64,000 nt of DNA, taken from assembly GCA_024449915.1 (NCBI GenBank), contig JAMZAV010002043.1, forward strand, positions 336,652 to 400,651. The letters are read 5' to 3'. Both the position numbers and the translations under genes were made by a program. The notes beneath the pieces are model-generated. The model was given only the letters and a program-made list of their open reading frames with translations, had not been told where the DNA came from and made no database searches. Numbering within the stretch: the first letter of the stretch is position 1; every line of letters begins with the position of its first letter. Source of the stretch: Sweltsa coloradensis. Taxonomy: Eukaryota > Arthropoda > Insecta > Plecoptera > Chloroperlidae. This document shows positions 36,701-47,934 of this stretch, piece by piece.

Positions 36701-39700
36701 CCACAATATTAACATCAGCAACGGTAATTAAAATGGCGGTATAATGGCTAATAGTAAGAAAACTTACTTGTGTTGTTGGTGTCAAGTCGGTCATATCCAG
36801 CTTCATTTATCACTCAGGGCACGATTGTCAACGCCAATTTGATTCCAAAATCATTATGGACAGTGATGATCCGTATTTTTCGAAAAGCATTAAGTATGAA
36901 GAACCACGTTTGAAATAATAAACACAAACTTTGAAATAGATTTGGTTAGAGCACAAACACCTAACGTGCACGATTAGGTTTTACACTCGTTCACGTCGAA
37001 ACTGCGCCCGCAACTTCCGTAAAATGCAAATTCAAATGCTCGCAATAGAACGTGTAAAGAACCCCGAATCACTTAGAATCACTCGAGTTTAATTTGGCTG
37101 AGAGCTTGCCGCGGAGTGTTCCCGAGACCAACTGTCTCCCGCGACTGCACTGTGAACTGTGTATACCGACCGGAAATAGGCACGACAGCCAACCAACCCC
37201 TGGAATCACCCTCGTGTTCTTGCACATTGTCCGATGTCGGTAGAGCTAGGGTTAATTTGCATGGGGTATATCCAACCGGTTGCACCTCGAGTCGAGCTTC
37301 TCAGCCTCGGAGGGAGGGAGAGGTGCGTAGGACCTCGCACGCAACGACGCGTTGGAACACTCCTCGGATTGTTCTGTCATCGAGTCACGGAATAATATAA
37401 ATATCAAGTTGTATGTTGATCGAGATGATGAACGTGAATGAGACGTGTGTAATTAGTTAAACGCATATCAGACTAATTGCATGTGTACCACAACGTTAAT
37501 TACAACGGGACACATCGTATTAACAATCATGCATATGCACGGGAGGGCCTAGCTATAGTCAGCTTGATCCCATGTAAGGCAGATATACAAAAAATATATT
37601 TGCGTTATTTCTTTATAAATTATTTGGTCCAAAAGTCAAACAAACGGATTTATTTGTACCAAAAGGCAAAAATTAAGTCATAGGAACATTAAAAAAGACC
37701 GTCAGTCAGATAGAATCTATTTGGTCAGCTCAGCTCTGTTGCCCTTCGTGCTCCTCTCCCCCTCCCCTCTTCCATTCGCAAATCATGGCTACTTCATTTA
37801 TGCCGTGTTAAAAATAAGCGTGAGTTTAGGGTGCAGGAAAGGAAAGGAGTGTAAAGATAGATTGTGGGCCTATATTAATCCACCACCCCTAAAACGGTGA
37901 GCAATTTAGTGTTACTGTAGTGGACCCGTGGTGTTGTAATAAACAGGTTTATATAACAAACGAAATAAGAATTATTATTGATCGGGTACGCCTACCCACA
38001 AAACATCTTCGAGAACACATCTATAATTTGAATAGGGAAGGTATGCATTATGTTTCTGTTGTGATCGAGAGGTCAAACCGATCTGTCGAGAGGTCATCCA
38101 AAGAAATGGGGGAGCGCTGGCTGATGAAAACATACCACCTGACAAGCTCCTACTCCGAGCGACGTTGCCGTTCTTCCGATACGGGACGGTGAAACACCTG
38201 GCCGAGGTAAACGGCATGCAACTGCGAATCGTTTCGACAAACCACAGCGATGCAATAGTTTCCGTTTTAGCAACCCATAATTCCCTCGACGAGCGAAGGC
38301 CGAGCAACGCGCCGTGCTACAAGAAGAGGAAGTCATTATTCACAGCAAGCTTCCTTTCCAACCTCGTCCATTCGCTCGCTCCCTCAAGTCTACTAACTCG
38401 TTCAGGGAGAGGTAGCACCCGGCTCCCTGTCACTGTCAGTGTCATCCCTCAGACAAATCAACCAATTTCAACTGGGACTAGATCCCGGGTCCAGACTCCA
38501 GCTGTTATCCCTCAAACAAATAATAAACTCGCACAACCGGGACTAGATCCCGGGTCCCCGTCAACCCTCGAGTCAAATAAAACAACCCGCACAGAGGATA
38601 TGCACAACTGGGACTAGAAACCGTACCTACACATTTCCTCAGTCAAATCAAAATTTTCAGGCCAGGAGAGTGTGATATAAAAACCAGTGTGATAATACAT
38701 ACATAAATAACCAGGCCTCAAACCTAAGCATCCTTCACCATCTCTCAAGCAGGAGTAAAAGGTAAATATCTACCCCCGCCCCCCTGCGTGAAGTCTGCTG
38801 GCCGATAACATCACCGTTGCACGTCAGTTGAACTGATACGAAGTACGATGCTGTACCTATAGTATGTGAGTGTAGTTTCACCATTGAGTATATAACCATC
38901 CTATACTCTAAGGTTTCACCTCGGATAATAGGGTAGGGTATGCCGCCTTGTATGGTAAAATTCTCAATCTCATCATATCCTCCTTTAGTGAATGTAATTC
39001 GAGTAGTGAAAGATAAGCGCATCTAAAACAAGGGTATATCTTTCTACCTTCTTATTCTTCTTCTTACAAGACCGATGCTGGAAAATGTTGGGACGTCGAC
39101 AGCATTGTTGTGTTACGAGTACAGACAACATTATTCAAGTTGCGTCAAGAAAATACGAATTTTGAGCAGAAATAAACAAAATAAAGCAAATAGTGCAAAA
39201 AAGCAATCTTCTTGCTAAAGTACCGGTACTTGTTACAGTGGACCCTTTTTAATTTCAAAATTACACTTTCTACTACATCAAATCTGAGCTATTATGTTGG
39301 TAAAATGTTTGGCTACATCACTTTATGCGTCGTGATGAAAAGTACGCGCACTAAGTGCATGTTTTACACCCCTGTTCAGTAGCAAGCAAGGGTTAAAAGG
39401 CCGGCACCCTCGAGTATTGTATTCCCCCCTAGAGAGTCCGAGATAAGCAAAGAGTCGTTCCCACGCTCGCTAATAATAGAGGAATATGACAAGTGACAAC
39501 ATTTACTTAATTAATCTAGATGTGAAGGCTCTACGCAAATCCCAGACGAACTCTGCGTGCGTGCGTGCGTGTTTACGTGTAGAGCTGCTCTAATGTATAA
39601 TATGCATGAATGGCGACACTGCCTCTGCAAACAGTACCACGCACACACACGCGAAGAATCACGCTTTCAAGCATAACAATTATTCAATACGGCAAACGTC

Positions 39701-40315
39701 TCATCTTCATTAGCTATTATAAAAGAGCGACTAATTAACCAGGAGAATACAACAATAGTTTGTTAAACGCACCGACACACTTGGCAGTCTCGTGAAAGTA
39801 TTCAAAGAGAATGCAGGTGGATGACAACGAAAGTGTTGCGAGTATAATAGCTCAGTTTAATTGGTTGAACGCGCATAAGAGGGTACTGCGGGTAATGCCT
39901 CCCAACATAGGGCAGACACAACAAACTCAAATTTAACATTTTGATTAGGGTACGTACCTGAAATTGTGTTGTTATTTCTTTCACACATTGGGTAAGGTAG
40001 CCCTTAAAAGTTTTTTCGATAGTGTTATCAATTATTTCCATGTCACCGACGACGTTTATAATCACAACCCGTATATTTGCTTCTCTGTTATTACTTATTA
40101 CTTGTTTAAATTATGTTCTACCTAGATGTGCGATATTTAACTTCAACTTTCTTATTTTCTCCTCAATTAGGCCTCTAAATACACGAGTCTAACGAGCCCG
40201 CATTATCAGTCGATACTTCATAAAGGCACAAACATGACCTAAAGCTAAACAATGGGCAAAATTATTTGTGTATTCGAAAATGGGACACCAACTTGTGTGG
40301 AGAATTTGACAAAAA
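33766..40315. other. Unassigned 6.5-kb stretch
   Basis: This is mostly AT-rich. CpG-rich patches lie at 34080-34300 and 35470-35690 (both with tRNA B-box-like GATTCGAATGCC or GGTTGCGGGTTCGTGG, so probably SINE remnants) and at 37080-37370 (promoter-like, no exon found). About 38440-38625 has three loose repeats of ACTGGGACTAGATCCCGGGT-type sequence. A 71-codon frame at 35532 has a good start context but no known similarity. Microsatellites are short. I found no convincing exon. Confidence 0.35.
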
Positions 40316-40983
40316 TTTTCAATTGAAAAAATATGCACGTTGGACACTTCAGTCACACAAAAATACAAATAGTTAAAACTATTTAGGTGCAACATTGGGT
40401 ATTAGGTAATAAAAAAATAGTATGTACAGTTTCAAACTCTGCTATGCAATGCAAGAGACGCACTGACCGCAATTCACGTGATCGACACACCCTCATCATA
40501 ACAGAACGACAAAGTAGTTATTTGCTGCATTACTATTAATTTTCAATTGGAAAAATATGCACGTTGGACACTTCAGTCACACAAAAATACAAATAGTTAA
40601 AACTATTTAGGTGCAACATTGGGTATTAGGTAGTAAAAAAATAGTATGTACAGTTTCAAACTCTGCTATGCAATGCAAGAGACGCACTGACCGCAATTCA
40701 CGTGATCGACACACCCTCATCATAACAGAACGACAAAGTAGTTATTTGCTGCATTACTATTAATTTTCAATTGGAAAAATATGCACGTTGGACACTTCAG
40801 TCACACAAAAATACAAATAGTTAAAACTATTTAGGTGCAACATTGGGTATTAGGTAGTAAAAAATAGTAGGTACAGTTTCAAACTCTGCTATGCAAGCAG
40901 AGACGCACTGACCGCAATTCACAAGATCGACACACCCTCATCATAACAGAACGACAAAGTAGTTATTTGCTGCATTACTATTA
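40316..40983 (+). repeat. Tandem array, three 224-bp units
   Basis: The units start at 40316, 40540 and 40764 with TTTTCAATTG and end with TTTGCTGCATTACTATTA. They are nearly identical; units 2 and 3 share changes such as GTAGTAAAA, and unit 3 has small deletions. Each has the palindrome AATAGTTAAAACTATT and a G/C-richer ACGCACTGACCGCAATTCAC segment. The homogeneity suggests recent amplification: a satellite seed or an unequal-crossover product. The units hold no long open frame. Confidence 0.92.
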
Positions 40984-41660
40984 TAAAACGTGCATGGCGG
41001 TGGTCGCGATTTATAGTCAGGGGGTGTAAGTGTTCTATACCCCTACCCCTAAGATCACAATATGGCTTACGCCCGTCTTTTAGACGCCTCGTACGACATG
41101 AGGGATGTGTACACTTCAGTCTTGACCCACGACTCGGATAGATAGCCGAGAACCTCTAGCATTCTAGGTAAAGGTAATTATTGAGCTTTGAAATGGACTT
41201 TCTCGTACTAATATGCTTTCAAAGAAAAGACTGTTATACTGTACTATACTTGTACCGTCTTGTACATGGGATTGCAACAATCGCCCCCATTATTAGGCGC
41301 ACGTGTATAATAGTAAACCTGTGTTCATATATCTCAACGGCCAACGTATATTATCTCTTCGAAACAATAGACCCGTGTCCGTGACTAACCCAATAATCTG
41401 CACGACAATGGGAACGAAGACACAAAAAGCGATTACGATAATGATAAGTTAGGCCTACTCATCAAATCAACTGCGTTCCTATTTTCGAACCCAATGAATT
41501 GTGAATTATTTTCCAAAACAAGTAGGCTAGTCGTAGTCGTGACGATTAGTGATTAAGATTGCCAAGGGGTTAATCAATTTTATCGAGCACAAACTACATC
41601 CGTAACAAACCAAACCAAAACACCCATTTCACGACGAGAAACCAGCATTCGTTAAAAAAT
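40984..41660. other. Unassigned stretch
   Basis: I found no supported gene here. The 67-codon frame at 41181-41384 has no recognisable feature. Confidence 0.4.
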
Positions 41661-42270
41661 CATTTAAAGTCCTTTGCAAGTAAAGAAATATCCCAGGTAT
41701 CAAGAAATTTCCCCTCCTCGTTACCACCTCCACTCGGCACGGGTGACAGTGCTCGCGAGACGTTGGAATGCGGTAGGCCGCATGACCCATTCATCCAGGT
41801 GTCATTGTTAAGAAATCAATTTTTTGATGTAGTTAAAATGTTATAATTTCTCATTTATTTTCAAATATATGGAATAATTATGTAAAATTAATAAAAATAA
41901 ACTTTGTATTTTAAAAATAGCATGAAAACTGCCGTAATTAGAGTTAGTTGTAACTTCATGGTTACGATCAGAAAAATTACGACAGGCAATAATTACGGCA
42001 GTTTTCAAGCTAATTTAAAAATACAAAGATTATTTTGTATTAATTTTACATAATTATTCCATATATTTGAAAATAAATGAGAAATTATAACATTTTAACT
42101 ACATCAAAAAATTGATTTCTTAACAATGACACCTGGATGAATGGGTCATGCGGCCTACCGCATTCCAACGTCTCGCGAGCACTGTCACCCGTGCCGAGTG
42201 GAGGTGGTAACGAGAAGGGGAAATTTCTTGATACCTGGGATCTTTCTTTACTTGCAAAGGACTTTAGAGA
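41661..42270. repeat. ~610-bp inverted repeat
   Basis: A left arm of ~280 bp (41661-41940) is the inverse of 41990-42270 with few mismatches and short indels; the loop is ~49 bp (41941-41989). Near the loop the arms read AAAACTGCCGTAATTA / TAATTACGGCAGTTTT. Distal parts are GC-rich, with GCATTCCAACGTCTCGCGAG and CACCCGTGCCGAGTGGAGG. No target duplication is evident. A transcript would fold into a long double-stranded hairpin. A 70-codon frame (42137-42349) crosses the right arm; its mirror in the left arm has two amino-acid changes in the shared segment, so coding origin is possible. Confidence 0.9.
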
Positions 42271-42519
42271 TGTTATCTTCATAAATTTAATAGTTATTGC
42301 GAAAATACAGCCCGAGTTACAATTTACAACTATGGCGAGTAGCTTATAGACAAGTTCCATTGTGACAACTGACAACATATTTTAATCGAATTGTGTGAAT
42401 ACAATAATTTGAAATTTAATTGGGCGGTAGTGGTACTAATTTTAGTGGTTTAAAAATTAAAAGTCGGCTACTATATGACAGACATAACAGAATTTCACAC
42501 AAAAATAAAAACACAATGG
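42271..42519. other. Short unassigned spacer
   Basis: AT-rich sequence lies between the inverted repeat and a SINE-like fragment. Confidence 0.4.
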
Positions 42520-42595
42520 CACCATCGAGGATTGAACCAGGGACCGCTGCAATCGGCAAAGATGATCTATCCGCAAATATGCTATGAAAACACCG
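42520..42595 (-). repeat. SINE-like tRNA-related fragment
   Basis: On the minus strand, CTTTGCCGATTGCAG (anticodon-arm-like) is followed by GGTCCCTGGTTCAATCC, a good B-box. The A-box side is decayed. This is consistent with a tRNA-derived SINE head. Confidence 0.4.
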
Positions 42596-42701
42596 TTTGA
42601 CTATTTGTAACTTTACCGCGGAATTGAGGTGAAGAGTAATTTATTTATAAACTACATTTATTTAAATCAAATCTATATGTTTTTTATCGAATTGTACTCA
42701 C

Positions 42702-42810
42702 TCTTTTGGGTGCCCCGAAGACGGGCGCCCCGGCCGCCTCCGGTTCACGCTCGTTCGACATCTTGGCGCGATCCTGCCGCTCCTTCTCCCGCAGTCTATC
42801 TCTCTCCACA
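42702..42810 (-). CDS. Candidate internal exon, charged, unknown gene
   Basis: On the minus strand a pyrimidine-rich tract ends in TTTGTGTTTCAG (acceptor AG at 42812-42811), followed by 109 bp of ~65% GC and a donor GTGAGT (42701-42696). One frame reads VERDRLREKERQDRAKMSNE and continues REPEAAGAPVFGAPKR, with no stop. The composition (Arg/Glu/Lys helix-forming, then Ala/Pro/Gly) is protein-like, and the GC contrast with the flanks is sharp. Length 109 means the exon shifts phase. I cannot name the gene. This is the best-supported host exon in the window; neighbouring exons were not found and may be distant. Confidence 0.55.
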
Positions 42811-43069
42811 CTGAAACACAAACGCAAACACCAATTGATTCACGTGATGATCAGTCGCCAACAACCCTTTCTACGCCTGGAATATGACAACAAGAACGGG
42901 ATTTTCCTAGTTTAGTTCTGAAGTCAAATTTACCCACACCCTGACCCTTTCCCTTGCAGAATGAAGAACACAAAATAATGTTATACCATTTATTGTAATA
43001 ATGATTTAAAATGTAATTGTCGTTTTTTTTAAAAATATATATATTGAATTAAAAATGATAGCAAAATAA
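42811..43069. other. Putative intron sequence
   Basis: AT-rich sequence lies upstream (minus-strand sense) of the candidate exon. It contains its acceptor tract and nothing else recognisable. Confidence 0.35.
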
Positions 43070-43844
43070 TTGGATGAGCGTAGCGAGCGAAGCGAGTGGA
43101 GCGAAGACTTCAATTTCACTGACCCCCCAAAAAATTTAGCTCAAGTGTTTTTTTTTTTTTTTTTTTTTTCCGTCTGTTTGTTCGCTCTCTACCGGGCAAA
43201 CGGCATATGCGATCTTGATAAAAATTTGACAGGACCTTCGAAATCTCTGAACTTAGACTTGCCACGTTTTTGGGTACAATCGAAGAAATATTTCTTATGA
43301 ATATCGTACTTTTACGATTTTTTTCGATTTTTATTGCGATATTTTCGTGCCATTTGGGCCAATTCTGACCAAACGGGTGGGGCTACAACGTTCATATTTC
43401 ACATGGACATTAAGGTAATGGTGATGTATTGCTTTCTGAAAGAAAAAGTTGAAAAAGTTAGCCAGAATCGAGAGAAATAAAGCTTTTAATATACGTTTTT
43501 TTTACTTTTTGTGCGATATTTTCGTGCCATTTGGGCCAATTCTGACCAAACGTTTGGGGCTACAACGTTCATATTATACATGGACATTAAGGTTATGGTT
43601 ATGTATTACCTTTTGAAAGAAAAAGTGGAAAAATTTAGCCAGAATCCATAGAAATAAAGCTTTTAATACAAGTTTTTTACGGTAAATAATACCAATTGAC
43701 AAGAAACAAAAGAAACTTGACAACATTCACCTTCAATGCGTAGGCAGCAAAACAAAGCACTTGCAAAAGTAAAGATATCCCACGCAAACTAAAACCTTTA
43801 AAAAGCTCATCCATCAACGCGGCGGGACTTTAGCGTTTTCCTAG
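43070..43844 (+). mobile_element. Helentron-like element, family 2 copy
   Basis: It starts TTGGATGAGCGTAGCGAGCG. It ends with subterminal AAAGCTCATCCATCAACGCG, a small hairpin (AACGC..GCGTT) and TTCCTAG at 43844, then T. Two ~160-bp modules (GCCATTTGGGCCAATTCTGA..AAGCTTTTAATA) lie in the middle and a T-run of about 20 near 43150. A second, nearly full copy follows after 10 bp. It is non-coding. Confidence 0.7.
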
Positions 43845-43854
43845 TATAATATAA

Positions 43855-44614
43855 TTGGATGAGCGAAGCGAAGACTTCAATTTCACCGACCCCCCAAAAA
43901 ATTTAGCTCGGGTGTTTTTTTGTTTGTTTTTTTTTGTTTTTCCGTCTGTTTGTTCGCTCTCTACCAGGCAAACGGCATATGCGATCTTGATGAAAATTTG
44001 ACACGACCTTCGTTTTCTCTGAACTTAGACTTGCCACGTTTTTGGGTACAATCGAAGAATTATTTCTCATGAATATCGTACTTTTACGATTTTTTTCGAT
44101 TTTTAGTGCGATATTTTCGTGACATTTGGGCCGATTCTGACCAAACGGGTACAGCTACAACGTTCATATTTCACATGGACATTAAGGTAATGGTGATGTA
44201 TTGCTTTCTGAAAGAAAAAGTTGAAAAAGTTAGCTAGAATCTATAGAAATAAAGCTTTTAATATATGTTTTTTGACTTTTTGTGCGATATTTTCGTGCCA
44301 TTTGGGCCAATTCTGACCAAACGGGTGGGGCTACAACGTTCATATTATACATGGACATTAAGGTTATGGTGATGAAGTACCTTTTGAAAGAAAAAGTTAA
44401 AAAGTTAGCCAGAATCTATAGAAATATAGCTTTTAATGTAAGATTTTAACGTTAAATAATAACAATTGACAAGAAACAAACGAAACTTGACAACATTCAC
44501 CTACAATGCATAGGCAACAAAACAAAGCACTTGCAAAAGTAAAGATATTCCACGCAGACTAAAAACTTTAAAAAGCTCATCCATCAACGCGGCGGGACTT
44601 TAGCGTTTTCCTAG
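43855..44614 (+). mobile_element. Helentron-like element, family 2, tandem second copy
   Basis: This is a head-to-tail neighbour of the copy at 43070, separated by TATAATATAA. It has the same 5' TTGGATGAGCGAAGCGAAGA, the same paired modules and the same 3' GCGTTTTCCTAG ending at 44614 then T. The divergence between the two copies (e.g. GGGTACAGCTAC for GGGTGGGGCTAC) suggests separate insertions or an old duplication. Confidence 0.7.
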
Positions 44615-44615
44615 T

Positions 44616-44710
44616 TATATAACTAGTTTTTGAACAGAACAGTGCTCTTACCAACCGAGCGTTGGTAAGAGCATAGCCCGGACATATATATTATATAACT
44701 AGTTTTTGAA
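44616..44710. repeat. Duplicated leader with inverted tRNA D-arm copy
   Basis: TATATAACTAGTTTTTGAAC occurs at 44616 and again at 44692. Between them, GCTCTTACCAAC-CGAGC-GTTGGTAAGAGC (44644-44672) is a perfect 12-bp-arm hairpin made of the adjacent tRNA-like D-arm and its inverse. This looks like a partial inverted and direct duplication of the tRNA-like locus. Confidence 0.75.
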
Positions 44711-44783
44711 CAGTGCATAGCTCAGTTGGTAAGAGCATAGCCCGGACAGCTAAGGTCCCTGGTTCAAACCCCGGTGTAGTCAC
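44711..44783 (+). tRNA. tRNA-like locus or SINE head with pol III terminator
   Basis: The 73-nt segment has a canonical A-box region TAGCTCAGTTGGTAAGAGC (D-stem GCTC/GAGC) and B-box GGTTCAAACCC, and is followed by a T6 run typical of pol III termination. The acceptor stem pairs in about 5 of 7 positions, the anticodon stem TAGC/GCTA is 4 bp, and the T-stem has one mismatch. The loop CCGGACA lacks U33, so I doubt a functional tRNA; the triplet at the anticodon position would be GGA. It is probably a pseudogene or the head of a SINE. Confidence 0.5.
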
Positions 44784-45376
44784 TTTTTTAATTTCTGTCT
44801 AAAGTACTTACATAACGTCGTAGTCGCCTACTATAAAGCCAAGGTTAAACAACATATAGGTATATATATATTTTTTAAGATACTCGGGAACATTTGCATT
44901 TAATTTTGATAAATAATAGTACACTAATATAGGGTTTTTAAGTGTAGTTGGTACAAGGGAGCGTGGTTTTTAAGTGTAGTTGGTACAAGGGAGCGTCAAC
45001 TGTAAGGCCATAATACGCCAATCTAGCCTATAAATAAATAATAAATAAATTTTATTTAGAGTCTACCCACTCAGTTATATAACTGATTTTCAGTGGGGGA
45101 CTTTAAATCAAAGCGACCAAGCCAACCCTGCAGGCCCCGACGCAATCGACGAGTGAGCGATAACCAACCAAAGATCGATATTTTTTAATAGGAAATATAG
45201 CAATCAGTGGTATGGACAGTGCGAACACCCGCGAATCAACGCCAGAATCAACAAGGCCGATTCAGAACAACTCTGAAATTTATTATGTGCTTCGTTGCTA
45301 GGACGGCTCCAAAGTCACCGTATACAAACTCCTAAGACAAGAACTGATGGACTTAAGTCCAAATCAGAAGTTAAAA
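44784..45376. repeat. Stretch with 32-bp tandem duplication
   Basis: GGTTTTTAAGTGTAGTTGGT and the rest of a 32-bp unit repeat exactly at 44933-44964 and 44965-44996. A hairpin CCCACT..AGTGGG with TATAAC inside lies at about 45066-45098. There is no gene. Confidence 0.6.
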
Positions 45377-45459
45377 CACTTCTGACTTTGACGGGAATCA
45401 AACCCTGGACCTTCTGCATTGGAAGTAGATACGCTAACAACAAGACCAACGAGCCTATG
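45377..45459 (-). repeat. SINE-like tRNA-related fragment
   Basis: The minus strand reads GTTGGTCTTGTTGTTAGCG (A-box-like), an anticodon-arm-like CTACTTCCAATGCAG and GGTCCAGGGTTTGATTCCCG (B-box). This resembles a glycine- or tryptophan-type tRNA from which the acceptor stem has decayed. I read it as a SINE head rather than a functional tRNA. Confidence 0.5.
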
Positions 45460-46559
45460 ATAGGCTAGGGAGAGGGGGAAGAAAGGGAATGTTACCGGGT
45501 ACTCAACACGTAGCTTACTCACTCGTCTAACCACTTTGGCGTATTCCTAGTGGAAATAGGTCAGTACCAATTATTGTAATAACGATTTAAAATGCAGGGT
45601 AATTGGATTATTTATTGCTATCATTTTCAATTCAAACTCGTACTTTATGAGTCGTATTTTATGAGCCGAAAATCTTATAATCATAACATAACATTGATTG
45701 ATCATCAAATTGATTTGTGTATTGTGAATGGGCTATAGATTGTTACTTACTTTTATTGTATTTTAACTGTTCTATGACGGGACAAATCGGACAGTGGTAG
45801 GGCCTATACGCCTGGCCTAGCTAGGCCTTACACGACAATATTAAAATTAATTTAAAATTAACATCGAATATAGATAAGCAATGTAACAGCTAATGGTACA
45901 GACTACAGATTAGGCCTAATATATATAAAACCAAGGTTAAACATAATATATATATGGGACAATTTTTAGTCAGTCACGGGTTTTTGCTATACCAATGGGA
46001 ATCATCTCGTAGTCCCACCCTACGGGAGCCTAGGGAAAGACCCTGGGGTTTGTTTACTATTGTACCTGGCAGGCGTGATACGCTAACCTAGTGGACTGGT
46101 TTCCAACAGCAGCCGGCCAACTACCGATCACGGGCAATCTATATATCCAACTGATAGGTTATCACAGTCAGACGATAACTCTTGCCTGATAACAAGGACG
46201 ACGCACAAGGTAAGCGGACGAGCACACGGGAAATGTGTTATATTGGAGTAGACAATGCCTCCCTCACTTTGAAGGTCATCAAAGCTAATTTATATTTTGT
46301 TGTGAATAAATTTCGAACTGTATTTTTAGTAATGCTGTTGTGTCCACAGACGGGGAAAATTCGTACTTCTACAACTTTAAAAACAACTATACTCTTTTGT
46401 GAGCTTTTGTTACCAGCGATCTTCGACTTTTAATTCCAAAAATAAATAAGCTAAACTTTGTTCTAAGACAAAAGCTAAAGGCCAGCGTTACAACACTTCT
46501 GCTTAGTTTGAGTGAAAGTACAAAAATGTTGCCATTCGCAACGGTGAACAACGTTATAA
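45460..46559. other. Unassigned AT-rich stretch
   Basis: I found no supported feature. The palindromic word AGGCCT is frequent at 45805-45920. Confidence 0.4.
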
Positions 46560-46645
46560 AAGTAATTCTGCCTTATGCGGAAATCGAACTCCTGTCCTTG
46601 GGAGTAAGACGCTTCAGACATGCGCACTTGTGTGGAGCGTGAAAG
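46560..46645 (-). repeat. SINE-like tRNA-related fragment
   Basis: The minus strand has GACAGGAGTTCGATTTCCGC, a recognisable T-arm/B-box, preceded by ACTCCCAAGGA. There is no clear A-box. Confidence 0.35.
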
Positions 46646-47382
46646 ATTCACATAGTGGGGTGAAGCACCGTAGGGATCTCCATAAAAATACCGGCTAATT
46701 CCGATCTTGCGTCGACTAGATAAGCGCCGTCGCAAACATGAGACGTGTGTCAGATCAGCCCCCCCCCTCACAATACGACGCCCATGGGAGGGAAACGCCC
46801 CCTATCCATCTCTCGAGTTGACTCCACCGGCATGCATGTACTCAAAATAAACACGTTTTCAAACTGCTGTACGTACATCAACCTAAAAGCAGTCATGCTA
46901 TTCGAGTGAGAGGATGAGCGGATGACATACGCAACGCAGATAAGCTGGTCATCGTGACCTGGAAGTGTCACTCTTTTTCTTCTTGGTATTGGCAATGTAA
47001 ACGCACACAAGTACCAACACAATAAAAACAACTAACTCTCGACACGCTACAACGTCACGCCCGGTTTTTCAGACGTCATAAAAAGAGACAAGTTGTACCG
47101 CAAGGAGTAGAGTAGAGTTGCTACAGAACATCGCAGACATCGTAATCAAGTGATAAAACAAGGTGGTCGGGTCGGGTCCAAGACGTGCACGTTGGAAACT
47201 TCTACTCCACGAGAGCAATGCACGAAGGTTTGTCCCTAGGGGACTCGCGTGGAAATGGGTCACCAGGTTGTGATAGTTGTCTTGGTGACTGGAGGTCGTT
47301 GAATATACCGGGCCGGGGTTCGAATCCCGGGAGGGCGAGGACAGGTCACCGCACGGCAGGAGCGTCATTAGAGTTTGGACAT
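46646..47382. other. Stretch with tRNA T-arm-like hairpin
   Basis: CCGGGGTTCGAATCCCGG (47313-47330) forms a perfect T-arm with a canonical B-box, in CpG-rich context. The upstream A-box is not clear. The 121-codon minus-strand frame (47069-47434) crosses this and the next element and looks like chance. Confidence 0.4.
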
Positions 47383-47870
47383 TGGGTGGGGGGAGGCGGG
47401 AGGGGGGGTATCTAGGAGCTCGCAGGGCCCGCAACTGCGGGCGAGTCCAGGCCGTTTAGAAGGCCCCGTTAAAAAAAATAGTTAAAAAAATCTGTATTTC
47501 ATTCCGTTTGCAAAATGTATTTGTTTTCGTTGCTAAAATTGCCGTTTTGTGAATCTAGCGGTTTCAAGATGAAATCTAGGGGATATTTTGGAACTTTTAG
47601 CGTCCACAATACAACTCACAAAAACTACATTATTTTGGTATTGCATTCAGCCTACAACTTTTTTCTAGCCTGAAAACCTGATTTTCAAAATTTTCGCCTG
47701 CGGCGCTATTGTTGGGGGCTTCGCCCCCAAAACCCCCGTACTTGGTCCTTATATAATACCCCCGGGATGAAAAGCCTGAATTCAACACTGAGCCAATGTA
47801 TGTGTGTATCTGTTAGGGGGGCCCCATAGAAATTTTGCAGGCTGGCCCATGAAACGAAGTTCCGCCACTG
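47383..47870. mobile_element. hAT MITE, inverse copy of the 1689 element
   Basis: The right end AAGTTCCGCCACTG (47870) and the body (GGGGGCTTCGCCCCCAAAAC, GATTTTCAAAATTTTCGCC, TGAATCTAGCGGTTTCAAGA) match the element at 1689-2209 read on the opposite strand. The left terminus is degraded into a G-rich tract, so the boundary is approximate and no TSD can be assigned. Confidence 0.75.
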
Positions 47871-47934
47871 GGGGGTGGGGGTGGAAATTTAGCAGTAGTA
47901 AATCCAAAAGTTTGCAAGGGGGAGGCTTTAGTGC

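Noticed and set aside
38165..38617. 150-codon plus-strand frame
   Set aside because: It runs through three loose repeats of a tRNA-like motif (ACTAGATCCCGGGT), giving repetitive Thr/Pro peptide; not gene-like.
40316..40983. CRISPR-like array
   Set aside because: Units are contiguous 224-bp tandem repeats without unique spacers, in a eukaryotic context.
47069..47434. 121-codon minus-strand frame
   Set aside because: It spans a tRNA T-arm-like hairpin and the edge of a MITE.
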